A DNA stretch of 64,000 nucleotides from Streptomyces sp. Ru72 (GTDB lineage: Bacteria > Actinomycetota > Actinomycetes > Streptomycetales > Streptomycetaceae). Below the pieces are notes generated by a model. It worked only from the letters and a program-made list of their open reading frames with translations, ran no database searches and had not been told where the DNA came from. This document shows positions 15,373 to 24,868 of the stretch, one piece after another. The stretch lies in contig NZ_PQSR01000014.1 in the NCBI RefSeq assembly GCF_002920635.1, positions 1 to 64,000 of the forward strand, given 5' to 3'. The position numbers were made by a program, and so were the translations under genes. Positions within the stretch are counted from its first letter, which is position 1. Every line of letters starts with the position of its first letter.

Positions 15373-18338
15373 CAGGCGGACACTCCAGCGAGAGCGGGGG
15401 AACCAGTAGCGGAATCAGCGGGGGTGGCGGGCAGGTAGACGTACGCGCCGAGGACGTCGGCGGGCTTCTGTGCGGTCACGGACAGGCCGCGGACGATCTC
15501 ACCGGACGCCGCGCGCACCCGGCGGTGGGACGCGTCCAGCTCGGTGGCCAGCTCCTCGCCGTACGCCTCCAAGTGAGCGGAGACCTCGCCAAGTTGCCCC
15601 AGGATCCGGGTCATCGTGCGCTCGCCGAAGTGCGCGTCCGTGTTCTCCGACGCCGTCGCCTCCAGCAGCGCCACCGCCTCCTCCTGCGGCAGCCACACCG
15701 CGTTCTTCGGGGAGCCCTGGAAGGCCAGCAGCCGCGCGTCCTCCGCGACGAGCTGCCTCTCGCCGCTCCGTGACGGCAGGGTCAAATGGAACCGGTAGCG
15801 GACCAGCAGCAGCGTCGTGCGCGTCGCCACCGCGTCCGTCGTGATGACGCCGCAGCGGCGCGCCGGGCGTGCACCATCCGCCTGGGTGTCCAGGGCGGCG
15901 TTCAGGACGTGCGCGGCAAGGGCGCCGACCACGGGGTCCGTGCGCACCAGAGCCGCCTCGCCGCGTCCGATCGCCGGATCGGTGTGGAACGGGATCGGGC
16001 GGTCCTTCTCGATCGTGTCCGCACCCACCACCGCGGCCAGGGCATCCCGGAGTCCCGCCGGCGTGCCGCCGACCTCGGCCGTGAAGTCCTCGCCGCTGTC
16101 CCGGATCACCGCGTTCAGGGCCGCCAGCGACTCCCGTACGAAGGTGTGGATCTCACCCGCGCCGCCCAGCGCCTCCCTGATCGACGCGACCTCGCGGGCC
16201 ACCTCCTCCGGGTGGATCGACCGCTGCGCGAATCGCGACCGCGACGCCTTCTCGCGCTCCGCGGCCGAGTTCCAGTCCTTCTCCAGGTCCGCGAAGCTCT
16301 GCTGGAAGGCGTCCGAACCGAACAGAGCCTCCTGCTCGCCCTGCCTGCCGCGCAGCAGTAGCCATTCGACGATCGCGTCGGTCACGCCCGTGGACATCTC
16401 GTCCGGAACGGAGACGGAGATGCCGAGGTCCTTCTTGATCTGCCGGTGCTTCTTGATGAGGACTTCGAGGACCTTGCCGTCGATGCCGTTGTCCTCGCCG
16501 TACAGGGTGATGACGCGGACCTGGTCCCGCTTCTGGCCGTAGCGGTCGACGCGACCCTCGCGCTGGTCGTGGCGCGTCGGGTTCCAGGCCAGGTCGTAGT
16601 GGACGACGGCGTCGAAGTAGTGCTGGAGGTTCACACCCTCGGACAGGCAGTCCGTGGCGATCAGGACACGGCGCGCGGCGGCGTCCTCGCCCGCCTCCGC
16701 CGCCAGCTGCTCGATGCGCTCCACGCGCTGCTGCGGGGACAGCGTGCCCGTCACCGCCTTGACCACGGCCTTCGCGCCGAGCGGGCCGCGCTTCTTGTTG
16801 CCGTCGGCGTCCGTGTTGCCCAACTCCTCCGCCAGGTACTCGGCGGTCGGGATGTAGCGGCAGAACACGATCGGGTTGTGGCCGTCGGCCAGCAACGCCT
16901 TGAGATGCTTGATGAGCGCCTTGAGTTTGAGATCCCCGTCCGGCCCCTCCAACTGCTCAGCACGCCGGGCGAGTTCGGCCAGGCGCGATCCGGCGTTCTC
17001 CTCCGTCTCCGCGCCCGGCGCCACGTCCATGCCTTCCAGCGCGTCGCTGTCCGCCGCGTCACTGGTCAGCGGGGCGCCGAGCCGGTCGGCCTCCTCCGCC
17101 GACGCCGCCACCGCCGCCGCGGAGCGCGTACGCAACGTCTGGGCGGCGGCCCGGGGCGACGACACCAGCGAGCGCAGCAGGGCGATCGCCGACCACCAGG
17201 CGATCCGCGCTTCCCGGCGGCCCCGGCTGTCGGCCGCCTCCACGCGCTCACTCGCGTACGCGATCGCGTCATCCAGGAGCGCCCGGTACTCCGGCGACAG
17301 CTTGTACGTCTCGTCCTTGAAGTAGCGGTCGGAAGGGAACGCGGTGCGCTCGGCGAGCGAGTCGTCGCCGAGGCCGTCCTCCTTGGTGAGGTACTGGCGT
17401 ACGTCCGCCCGCTTGCGCGCCACGAAGTGCTGGGCCAGGAGCCTCCTGCCCGTCTCCGTCTCCAGGTCCACGGACGCCAGTTCGGGCTTGACCAGGCCCA
17501 GCAGATTCCGGAACGCCGACTCCTTGCCGCTGTGCGGCGTCGCCGTCACCAGGATCAGGTGACGGGTGGCGTCCTCCGCGACCCGGCGCAGCAGTTCGTA
17601 GCGGAGCTGGTTCTGGGCGCTCGCCGACGTGTCGTCGGCGGCCACACAGGTGTGTGCCTCGTCCACGATGACCAGGTCGGGGCAGTGGCGCACGAAGTCG
17701 TCACGGTGGCGCGTGGACTTGATGAAGTCTGTGGAGACGACGACGTTCGGGTACTTGTCGAACAAGGACTGGCCCAGGTCCAGGCCCCGTTCGAGGCGGG
17801 ACACCGTGGAGGCGAGGACCAGCTCCGCGTCGATGGCGAACTTGGTACGCAGCTCCTGCTGCCACTGCTCGGCCAGCGCCGGGGAACACAGCACCGCCAG
17901 GCCCGTCGCCTCGCCCTGCGCGAGGAGTTCGCTCGCGATCAGGCCCGCCTCGATCGTCTTGCCGATGCCGACGTCGTCGGAGATCAGCATGCGGACCGTC
18001 TTCTGACGGAGGGCCATCAGCAGCGGTACGAGCTGGTACGCCCGCGGCTCCACCGCGATGCCGGCCAGCGAGCGGAAAGGGCCCGCGCCGGAGCGGAAGC
18101 CGACCCGCAGTGCCGTACGCAGCAGGCCCGCCGCGCGCTGATCGCCGAGGTCGACGGGCTCCGGAGGCGTGAACTGTGCGCCCTTCACCTCTTCGAATGC
18201 CGGGAACACGGCGGCGATGTCGTCGTCCGAGCCACCCAGCGGGCGCAGCACCAGCAAATCGGGCTCGCTCTCGGGGAGGACCACCCATTCGCGGCCGCGG
18301 GCCGTCACCAGAGAGCCGACGGAGTACGTGAGTGCCAT
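15372..18338 (-). CDS. SNF2-type helicase (DISARM DrmD-like)
   Basis: A 988-aa SNF2/RapA-type superfamily II ATPase. Motif I is DVGIGKTIEAG (K127), motif II is D226-E-A-H229, motif III is LVTATPHSG, and the C-terminal RecA domain carries DCLSEGVNLQ and the motif VI stretch HDQREGRVDRYGQ. The start is set at ATG 18338; a TTG at 18350 lies too close to the AAGGA site to be used well. It follows the kinase-helicase gene by 30 nt and overlaps the methyltransferase start, so the three form one operon. DrmD of class 1 DISARM is an SNF2-like helicase in the same gene neighbourhood, which is the best match by context. Confidence 0.8.
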   Translation of the reverse strand: MALTYSVGSLVTARGREWVVLPESEPDLLVLRPLGGSDDDIAAVFPAFEEVKGAQFTPPEPVDLGDQRAAGLLRTALRVGFRSGAGPFRSLAGIAVEPRAYQLVPLLMALRQKTVRMLISDDVGIGKTIEAGLIASELLAQGEATGLAVLCSPALAEQWQQELRTKFAIDAELVLASTVSRLERGLDLGQSLFDKYPNVVVSTDFIKSTRHRDDFVRHCPDLVIVDEAHTCVAADDTSASAQNQLRYELLRRVAEDATRHLILVTATPHSGKESAFRNLLGLVKPELASVDLETETGRRLLAQHFVARKRADVRQYLTKEDGLGDDSLAERTAFPSDRYFKDETYKLSPEYRALLDDAIAYASERVEAADSRGRREARIAWWSAIALLRSLVSSPRAAAQTLRTRSAAAVAASAEEADRLGAPLTSDAADSDALEGMDVAPGAETEENAGSRLAELARRAEQLEGPDGDLKLKALIKHLKALLADGHNPIVFCRYIPTAEYLAEELGNTDADGNKKRGPLGAKAVVKAVTGTLSPQQRVERIEQLAAEAGEDAAARRVLIATDCLSEGVNLQHYFDAVVHYDLAWNPTRHDQREGRVDRYGQKRDQVRVITLYGEDNGIDGKVLEVLIKKHRQIKKDLGISVSVPDEMSTGVTDAIVEWLLLRGRQGEQEALFGSDAFQQSFADLEKDWNSAAEREKASRSRFAQRSIHPEEVAREVASIREALGGAGEIHTFVRESLAALNAVIRDSGEDFTAEVGGTPAGLRDALAAVVGADTIEKDRPIPFHTDPAIGRGEAALVRTDPVVGALAAHVLNAALDTQADGARPARRCGVITTDAVATRTTLLLVRYRFHLTLPSRSGERQLVAEDARLLAFQGSPKNAVWLPQEEAVALLEATASENTDAHFGERTMTRILGQLGEVSAHLEAYGEELATELDASHRRVRAASGEIVRGLSVTAQKPADVLGAYVYLPATPADSATGSPALAGVSA

Positions 18339-18368
18339 GTACGTAGCCAAGTCCTTGCGATACGGGGA

Positions 18369-21300
18369 TCAGTTGGTGGATGGCGTGCCGAAGTAGCGGG
18401 CGTGGGCCGTCGCGACGGCGTCCCAGTCGCCGTCGTGCGGGAAGCGGACGACCTCCCAGCTCGCGTCGAACAGGCGGTCCTCGGCGTCCTCGTCCCGCAG
18501 CGTGTTCCGCTCCTTGTCCGGGGTGTCGACGAAGACCGCGACCTTCACCCCCGGCAGGCGGTACACGAAGTCCGGGCCGGCGTTCGCCTCCCTCAGGAAC
18601 ACGTCCTTCTCGTCCGGCAGGCGCAGACCGCGGGCCTTCGCCCAGCCCAGGAAGTCACCCTGCGCGGCCAGTTCGGCGGCCGACGCCTCGACGGCCGTGG
18701 GCTCGGCAGGGTCCTCGTCGAGCAGCCGCCGGTACTGCTCCGAACGGGACTCGCCGCGCGGATCGCGCCGCGCCGTCGCCGAGGCGAGCCGCATCAGCAG
18801 GTCCCGTGCCGCGTGGCGGTTGATGAGGGCGTGGTTGAGCTGGTTGCCGTACGTCAGCAGGCACTCGTAGCAGCCGAGCGCGCACGGCCGGTCGGGGTGC
18901 GGGCCGCCCAGGTCGGTGCCGTCCTCGTCGAAGTGGCAGATCGACAGGGCGTACTGGGCCGCCTTCGCCAGGGCGTCCTTCTCTGCCTGGAGTCGGCGCA
19001 GCACGCCCGCGCCGCCCTCGGCGGCCTCCGTGAACAGGATGCGGCCCCGCGGTCCGTCCTCCGGCGGCAGCAGTTCGCCGGTCAGCTCGGCGTCCTCCAG
19101 CTCGAACGCGGCCTCGATGCCCCGCTCCAGCGCGTACATGAGGGACAGCGCCACCGGCTCGTCCAGCGGCTCGTCGAGGGTGACGACGAGGATATTGCGG
19201 CGGTCCTCCACGTACGGGATGACCCGCTTCTTGCGGCGCCGCTCGTTGCCGTCCGCGTCGACCTTGTCCAACTCGCTGAACTCGCCGGACGCCTCGGCCG
19301 CATCCTTGTTCGTCATCCAGCGGCCGTCCGCCAGATCCAGCCAGTAGCCCGGCGGCTCGTCGCTCTTGGCCCGCACCGGCCCCATGTTGGTGATCCGTAC
19401 GGTCGCCGAGTCGCCGTACGCGATGTCGGCGAGCGCCGCGCCCGAGGCGTCGGAGACCGACGCGTCGAGACGTCCCTTGCGGGTGCCGTGGTCCTGGAAG
19501 CGGTACGACGTCTCCAGCCGGAAGCCGGCGCGGCGCCGCTCCTCCTCGTCGGAGGAGATCCGCTCCCGCCGCGTGGTGTACACGGTGTGCAGCTGCAGCA
19601 GGCCGTAGGTCGCCGCGCCCAGCGGCTCCCCGCACATCTCGCAGCGGTCCTGGCGCTCCTCCGGATCGTGGTGGTAGCCGCAGTGCGCGCAGCGGCGCGC
19701 CTCGCTGGTCGCCAGGTCGCCGGAGGAGTCCGGCGGCAGCTGGATGCGGGTCACCTGGTAGCGGGCGCCCTCGTGGTAGATGAGCGCGCCGGGCCCGAAC
19801 TCGCGGATGGCGAGGAAGCGGGGCCGCTGGAGGTAGTCGCCCTCGCCGCGACGGCGGCCGACCGTGGGAATGTACGCGGCCAGCGGCAGACGCGGGAAGC
19901 TGTAGCCGGGCAGGAAACCCTCGGAGGCGAGATAGCGGTACGGGTTGAAGTCGGACAGGACCGACTTGCTGTCGACGCTCTCGTTCATCAGCAGGTTCAG
20001 CTGCGTCTCCGCCTCGCGGCGGCGGGCGTTGGCCCGGTTGCGGTCGCCCTCGGTGAGGCTGTAGTCCAGGCGCCGCTTGTTCTGGATGTACTGGTCGTCG
20101 AGTGCGGCGCGGAACAGCTGCCGCCACCGGTCGAAGGCCCGGTCGAACCGCTCCGGAACCGTCCGCACCCGGTCCTGGATCCAGTCGTCGTGCCACCACG
20201 TGGTCTCGGCGAAGTCGGGCAGCAGCGGGCCGAGCACGCGCAGGGCGGCGTCCACCGTGCGGCGCTGGGCGCCCTCATCCAGGGAGGCCGCGAGGATGTC
20301 GGGCTGAAGCTCCAGCGCGGGGTTCGGGCGGTCGCCGGTGTCCGGGTAGGACACGTCGAGGACCTCGGGTATCGCGCGGCCCAGCTTCAGGCCCGCCTCC
20401 GCGATCCATATGCCCTGGAGGTGGGAGAGGACCAGGTCCTCGTTGGCGAGGTCCAGACGCGGCGGTGCCACCGCGCCCGCCACCATCCGCTCCGAACGGC
20501 GGAAGTAGTACTGGTCGTGGCTGTTGCCCGTCGCGCAGTACGTCGTCACCAGCGCGGGCTGGCCGCTGCGGCCCGCACGGCCGGAGCGCTGTGCGTAGTT
20601 CGCGGGCGTGGGCGGCACGTTGCGCATCATCACCGCGTTGAGGGAGGAGATGTCGACGCCCAGCTCCATCGTCGGGGAGCAGTACAGCAGCTTCAACTCC
20701 GCCTTGCGGAAAGCCTCCTCGCGCCGCTCCCGCTCCTCCGGAGCCACCTGCGCGGTGTGCTCGCGCGCGAACAGGCCGGACAGCGCGCTCGCCGCCTCCT
20801 TGTACAGGTCGCGGAAGAAGGTGTTCACCCGTGGACCGTCGCCGCTCTGATAGGTGCGCGTCAACGGGTCGTGCGTGCCCGTCTCGCCCTTGCCCGCACG
20901 CCAGATCAGCGACTGGGCGGCCACCCGGTAGCCCGTCGCGGACGGTGTACTGGCCCTGCGGTAGCGGCCCGCTCGCTGCGGGGCCTCCGACACCTCCTTC
21001 ACCAGGCCCGCCTTGGCCAGGACCTTCAACAGCTCCTCGATGACGAGCTGCAGGTCTTCGAGGGGGAGAGCCTTGAACGACGTGTCGGCGCGCTTCAGGT
21101 ACTTGCCGAACTTGCCGCGGGCGGACAGGAACAGAGCCGACCGGTCCAGACCGGGGCGGGACGGATGGGGATAGGCCGTGCCGACGCGCGGCCGGTCGGA
21201 GGCCGACAGCACCCACGGGTCCACCAGCCGCTCCTCGCTAGCCCGCTGCAACGAGTCGAAGTCGTCACGGAAGTACGACACGTCGATGGCCAGGGAGCGG

Positions 21301-24300
21301 CGCATCTCGTTGAGCAGCGCCTTCAGGATCTCCGACCGCAGCGCCGGGTCGGCGTCCCGCAGCGCCGCGTGGGTGTAGGCCCAGCGGTCCTGCTTGTTCG
21401 CGACCCACTGCAGGTCCTCGTAGTCGATCTCCAGCAGACCCGTCTGCTCCAGGTTCGGCATGGTGATACGCCAGCCGCGTTCCAGGTCGAGGTAGAGCCG
21501 GAAGGCGATCACGTCGCGCAGCGTCTTGGCCGCGGCCTTGGCGAGCGACGGCGGCAGGTCGCCGTCACCCGTGTAGTCGGCGGGCTCGATCGCGAGCGCG
21601 TTCGTCACCGCGGAGGCCAGTTCCTCATGGTGGAGGCCGTCCTCGCCCGCGTCCAGAGCGGCCCGGTACAGGGCCCCTCGCAGCTGGGTGATCTGCACGA
21701 AGTCGTTGAAGTGGCCGGCCTGGAGGGAGGCGTCCTGGCGGTTGTCCACGAACGTGAGGAGCTTGCGGGCCTCCTTGTCCAGCGCCTCCTCCGGCACGGA
21801 CTTCAGGGACCGCACCACTGACGCGGAGATGAGCGAGGTGGCGGAGGAGCGGCCCTCCTGGTCCAGGGTCGCCAGTTTGGCGAAGTCCCGGCCGCGCGTC
21901 TGCTCGTACGCCACACCGCAGTGCAGGCAGAACAGGAACGGCGACGGGATGAATGCGGCGTGCAACTCGCCGCGGCCCTCGTAGCCGAGCGGGTCGACCG
22001 TCACGGCACGCGGCACCCGGTCGCGGAACGCCTTCTTGACGATCTCCTGACCCTTGTCGTCCAGCTCCAGCCAGGACTCCGGCAGCCGGCGGTCGTCGAC
22101 GGCGTACTGGACGCTGGACGGCCAGGCCCGCTCGTGGTCGATGTAGAGGTAGCCGTCGCCCTGGCGCCCGCCCGTGGCGGAGGTGTCCCGGCGGGCCTCG
22201 TAGCGGACCTCGCCGTCCTTCTCGGTGCGCCAGACCGTCAGATACTCCTGGCCGCACTCCCGGCAGAACGCGAGCGGCATCAGCAACTTGCCGCCGCTGC
22301 CCGGCTGTTCCAGCTGATAGGAGCGGGTGAGGTGCCGGGAGAGCTTGTCCTCCAGGGTGACGTACACGGTGTCGCCCTTGGAGAGGAACTGGTGCAGCCG
22401 GAACGCGAACAGGGGGCGGTCGGTGACCGGATGCCTGGCCTGCGAGCCGGCCTCCAGGGTCGCCTCGATGGCCTTCACACAGGCGTCCTTGGGGACGCCC
22501 GACTGCTCTGCCAGCTCACGCGCCGCGACCTCGATCTTCGTGGGCTGTCGGCGCACCAGTCGGCCCGTCGCACCGTCCGTGGCCAGGCCGAAGCGCGTCT
22601 CGATCCAGCGGGCCAGCGGATCGCGCACGAGATCGTCGTACGCTCGGGGCGAGGCCGGCGAGGTCAGGCGCTCGGCGGGAACGGCGTCGGGCGCCTCCTC
22701 CGTCGCGCGTACCAGCGTCTCGCCGATGACGTGCTCCGGGCTGACCGTCGCACCGAACAGCGTGCTCGCCACACCGGCGACGACCTTCTTCTGGTCCTCG
22801 ACGGTGCCCTCGGTGGACATGGTGGCCGAGGTGCCGATGCACTGCACGTGCGGGGCCTGACAGGCCTCACGGACCCGGCGGATCAGCAGGGCCACGTCGG
22901 CGCCCTGCCGGCCGCGATAGGTGTGCAGTTCGTCGAAGACCAGGAATTCCAGGCCCTTCGCCATCCTGATGAGGCTGGCCCGGTCGGCGGGCCGGGTCAG
23001 CATCAGTTCCAGCATCACGTAGTTGGTGAGCAGGATGTCCGGCGGGTTGTCGCGGATCTCCTTGCGCTTCTCGTCGTCCTCCTGGCCCGTGTAGCGGGCG
23101 AAGGTGACCGGTTCACGGCCTGGGCCGTAGCCGTCGCGGAGGTACTTCTCCAGTTCCTTGAGCTGGCTGTTGGCGAGCGCGTTCATCGGGTAGACGATGA
23201 TGGCGCGCACCCGCTTCTCAGCCCTGGTACCTTCGGCGTCCCGCTCGTGCAGCACCCGGTTGACGATCGGGACGATGTAGGAGAGCGACTTGCCGGAACC
23301 GGTTCCGGTCGTCAGCACGTACGAGGCACCGCGGTCGGCGGCCTCGATGGCCTCGCGCTGATGCCGGTGCAGGGTGAGCGGCCGGCCGTCCGGGACCGTT
23401 CCGCCCTCCGTCTTGCCCGCCTGGAAGATGCGGGCGCACTCCGGGTGCAGGACCCTCTCCCCGACCAGTTCCGCGACTGTGCCGCCGCTCTGGAAGAACG
23501 GGTTGAGCGACAGCCACGGGTCAGGCCACTGGGACTTGTCGTCGAGGTCCTTCTCCACGAAGGCGGCGATGCGGTCGTCGCGGATCACCGTGCCGCCCTC
23601 GGTGAAGGAGCGGTAGTCCTTTATGAGCGCACGGTGCACGCCGAACACGTCCATCGCCGTGCCGGAAGCGGTGACCGGGGCCGGCCTCGAGGTGGGGGAG
23701 GGGGTGGGTGCGGTGGCGCGGGTGCCGTACGCGCGCAGGAGCCGAGTCGGGTCGAGGGCGCTCCAGTGGGGGAGTCGAGCCGCGTCCCCGTCCTGCACGG
23801 CCAACGGGAGCAGCGCGTCGCGGACTTCGGCCGCGTCGGCTGGACGGTCCGCCGGGTCCTTCGCCAGCAGCCGCCCGACGAGGCGGATCAGCTCGGCGGG
23901 TATCTCGCTGCGGATGACGGCGAGGGGCGTCGGCTCGGCCTCGAGGTGCTTGCGGGCGAGTTCGTACGGCGATTCGCTGGTGAAGGGAGGTACGCCGACG
24001 AGCATCTCGTACAGCACACAGCCCAATGCGTACAGGTCGGCTGCCTGGGTGACCTGCCGTGCCTGGAATTGTTCGGGAGCCATGTAGCGGGCGGTTCCGA
24101 CGCTGACCCCTGTGCTGGTGAGCCGTGCCTCGTCCGGGTCGTCGACGATGCGGCCCATGCCGAAGTCGAGGACCTTGACGGTCCCGCCCCGGGTCAGCAT
24201 GACGTTCGCGGGCTTCAGATCGCGGTGCACCACATCGGCGGCGTGCGCCGTGGCAAGACCGTAGGCCATCTGCGCGCCGATCGCCGCCACCCAGGAGACG

Positions 24301-24659
24301 GGCAGCTGGCGTTCCTCCTCGATGAGGTCGCGCAGCGTCTCGCCGTCCAGGAACTCCATCGCCAGATAGGGCAGTCCACCGTCCTCGGTGACGCCGCCGG
24401 CGACGAGCCGTGTCAGGTTCGGGTGCTCGAGGCGACGCATGATGCGGACCTCACGGGCGAAGCGCTCGACCGCCTTGGCGTCCGCCCCGGTGTCGATCAG
24501 CGCGCCCGTACGGCGCCGCAGGATCGTCTTCACCGCGACCTTGCGCTCGGGGCTGCCCTCCGGCGCCTGGAGGTCCTCGGCCCGGTGAACCTCTCCCATG
24601 TTGCCCTTGCCGATGACCTGTCCGATGCGGAACCTGCCATCGATCAGTTCGTGGCTCAC
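18369..24659 (-). CDS. Ser/Thr kinase-DEAD/DEAH helicase-DUF1998 fusion (DrmA/DrmB- or DruE-like)
   Basis: A 2096-aa three-part protein. (1) Residues about 5-275: complete Hanks kinase with a G-loop (IGKGNMGEV), K44, H-R-D147-LKPAN, a DFG and APEQ. (2) Residues about 400-1400: superfamily II helicase with TGTGSGKS (K457), D576-ELH, TSAT and QRSGRAGRSG, the MRP/YprA-like type. (3) DUF1998 with paired-cysteine ribbons (CRECG, CLHCG, CAHCG...CEMCG) and terminal C1926-x3-C1930-x2-C1933. A final about 70 residues resemble a Vsr/DUF559 nuclease fold (D2030, D2045) with the catalytic Glu apparently lost. GTG 24659 has GGAGG 7 nt upstream; ATG 24731 has none. DISARM splits helicase and DUF1998 into DrmA and DrmB; Druantia DruE fuses them. 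The kinase fusion is the odd part. First gene of the operon. Confidence 0.85.
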   Translation of the reverse strand: MSHELIDGRFRIGQVIGKGNMGEVHRAEDLQAPEGSPERKVAVKTILRRRTGALIDTGADAKAVERFAREVRIMRRLEHPNLTRLVAGGVTEDGGLPYLAMEFLDGETLRDLIEEERQLPVSWVAAIGAQMAYGLATAHAADVVHRDLKPANVMLTRGGTVKVLDFGMGRIVDDPDEARLTSTGVSVGTARYMAPEQFQARQVTQAADLYALGCVLYEMLVGVPPFTSESPYELARKHLEAEPTPLAVIRSEIPAELIRLVGRLLAKDPADRPADAAEVRDALLPLAVQDGDAARLPHWSALDPTRLLRAYGTRATAPTPSPTSRPAPVTASGTAMDVFGVHRALIKDYRSFTEGGTVIRDDRIAAFVEKDLDDKSQWPDPWLSLNPFFQSGGTVAELVGERVLHPECARIFQAGKTEGGTVPDGRPLTLHRHQREAIEAADRGASYVLTTGTGSGKSLSYIVPIVNRVLHERDAEGTRAEKRVRAIIVYPMNALANSQLKELEKYLRDGYGPGREPVTFARYTGQEDDEKRKEIRDNPPDILLTNYVMLELMLTRPADRASLIRMAKGLEFLVFDELHTYRGRQGADVALLIRRVREACQAPHVQCIGTSATMSTEGTVEDQKKVVAGVASTLFGATVSPEHVIGETLVRATEEAPDAVPAERLTSPASPRAYDDLVRDPLARWIETRFGLATDGATGRLVRRQPTKIEVAARELAEQSGVPKDACVKAIEATLEAGSQARHPVTDRPLFAFRLHQFLSKGDTVYVTLEDKLSRHLTRSYQLEQPGSGGKLLMPLAFCRECGQEYLTVWRTEKDGEVRYEARRDTSATGGRQGDGYLYIDHERAWPSSVQYAVDDRRLPESWLELDDKGQEIVKKAFRDRVPRAVTVDPLGYEGRGELHAAFIPSPFLFCLHCGVAYEQTRGRDFAKLATLDQEGRSSATSLISASVVRSLKSVPEEALDKEARKLLTFVDNRQDASLQAGHFNDFVQITQLRGALYRAALDAGEDGLHHEELASAVTNALAIEPADYTGDGDLPPSLAKAAAKTLRDVIAFRLYLDLERGWRITMPNLEQTGLLEIDYEDLQWVANKQDRWAYTHAALRDADPALRSEILKALLNEMRRSLAIDVSYFRDDFDSLQRASEERLVDPWVLSASDRPRVGTAYPHPSRPGLDRSALFLSARGKFGKYLKRADTSFKALPLEDLQLVIEELLKVLAKAGLVKEVSEAPQRAGRYRRASTPSATGYRVAAQSLIWRAGKGETGTHDPLTRTYQSGDGPRVNTFFRDLYKEAASALSGLFAREHTAQVAPEERERREEAFRKAELKLLYCSPTMELGVDISSLNAVMMRNVPPTPANYAQRSGRAGRSGQPALVTTYCATGNSHDQYYFRRSERMVAGAVAPPRLDLANEDLVLSHLQGIWIAEAGLKLGRAIPEVLDVSYPDTGDRPNPALELQPDILAASLDEGAQRRTVDAALRVLGPLLPDFAETTWWHDDWIQDRVRTVPERFDRAFDRWRQLFRAALDDQYIQNKRRLDYSLTEGDRNRANARRREAETQLNLLMNESVDSKSVLSDFNPYRYLASEGFLPGYSFPRLPLAAYIPTVGRRRGEGDYLQRPRFLAIREFGPGALIYHEGARYQVTRIQLPPDSSGDLATSEARRCAHCGYHHDPEERQDRCEMCGEPLGAATYGLLQLHTVYTTRRERISSDEEERRRAGFRLETSYRFQDHGTRKGRLDASVSDASGAALADIAYGDSATVRITNMGPVRAKSDEPPGYWLDLADGRWMTNKDAAEASGEFSELDKVDADGNERRRKKRVIPYVEDRRNILVVTLDEPLDEPVALSLMYALERGIEAAFELEDAELTGELLPPEDGPRGRILFTEAAEGGAGVLRRLQAEKDALAKAAQYALSICHFDEDGTDLGGPHPDRPCALGCYECLLTYGNQLNHALINRHAARDLLMRLASATARRDPRGESRSEQYRRLLDEDPAEPTAVEASAAELAAQGDFLGWAKARGLRLPDEKDVFLREANAGPDFVYRLPGVKVAVFVDTPDKERNTLRDEDAEDRLFDASWEVVRFPHDGDWDAVATAHARYFGTPSTN

Positions 24660-24805
24660 GGGCCATCCTCCGCGCTCATCTCGCCGTCCCCCAAGGGACT
24701 CGCCCCCTGCACGTGACACCGCTTCGCTCATGGGGTGTCACAGAGCGGAGTGCGGTTCCGAGTACCGTACACGAGCGGTGCCATCTTTCATAGGTGTTCG
24801 ATCTG

Positions 24806-24835
24806 TTGACACTGTTAACGCGTCAGTTCTACGCT
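24806..24835 (+). promoter_or_regulatory. Sigma70-type promoter for the gene at 24869
   Basis: A perfect TTGACA -35 (24806-24811) is followed after 18 nt by TACGCT (24830-24835). Transcription would begin near 24842, leaving a 27-nt leader with an AGGGGG ribosome site before ATG 24869. An in-frame GTG sits at 24842, so a leaderless longer form is also possible. The site lies in the divergent region that must also hold the minus-strand kinase-operon promoter. Confidence 0.5.
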
Positions 24836-24868
24836 CACGCCGTGCAGTTGGGCTGCGTAGGGGGCGAT

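Noticed and set aside
16446..21821. A very long open reading frame on the plus strand (about 1790 codons)
   Set aside because: It is the complement of the helicase operon; it has no domain pattern and exists because GC-rich codon bias suppresses stops in the antisense frame.
21921..24716. A long plus-strand open frame opposite the kinase-helicase gene
   Set aside because: The minus strand encodes clear kinase and helicase motifs here; the plus frame has none.
24842..24868. Leaderless GTG start for the small ORF at 24869
   Set aside because: Possible, but ATG 24869 has a good AGGGGG site in the expected leader, so the shorter form is preferred.
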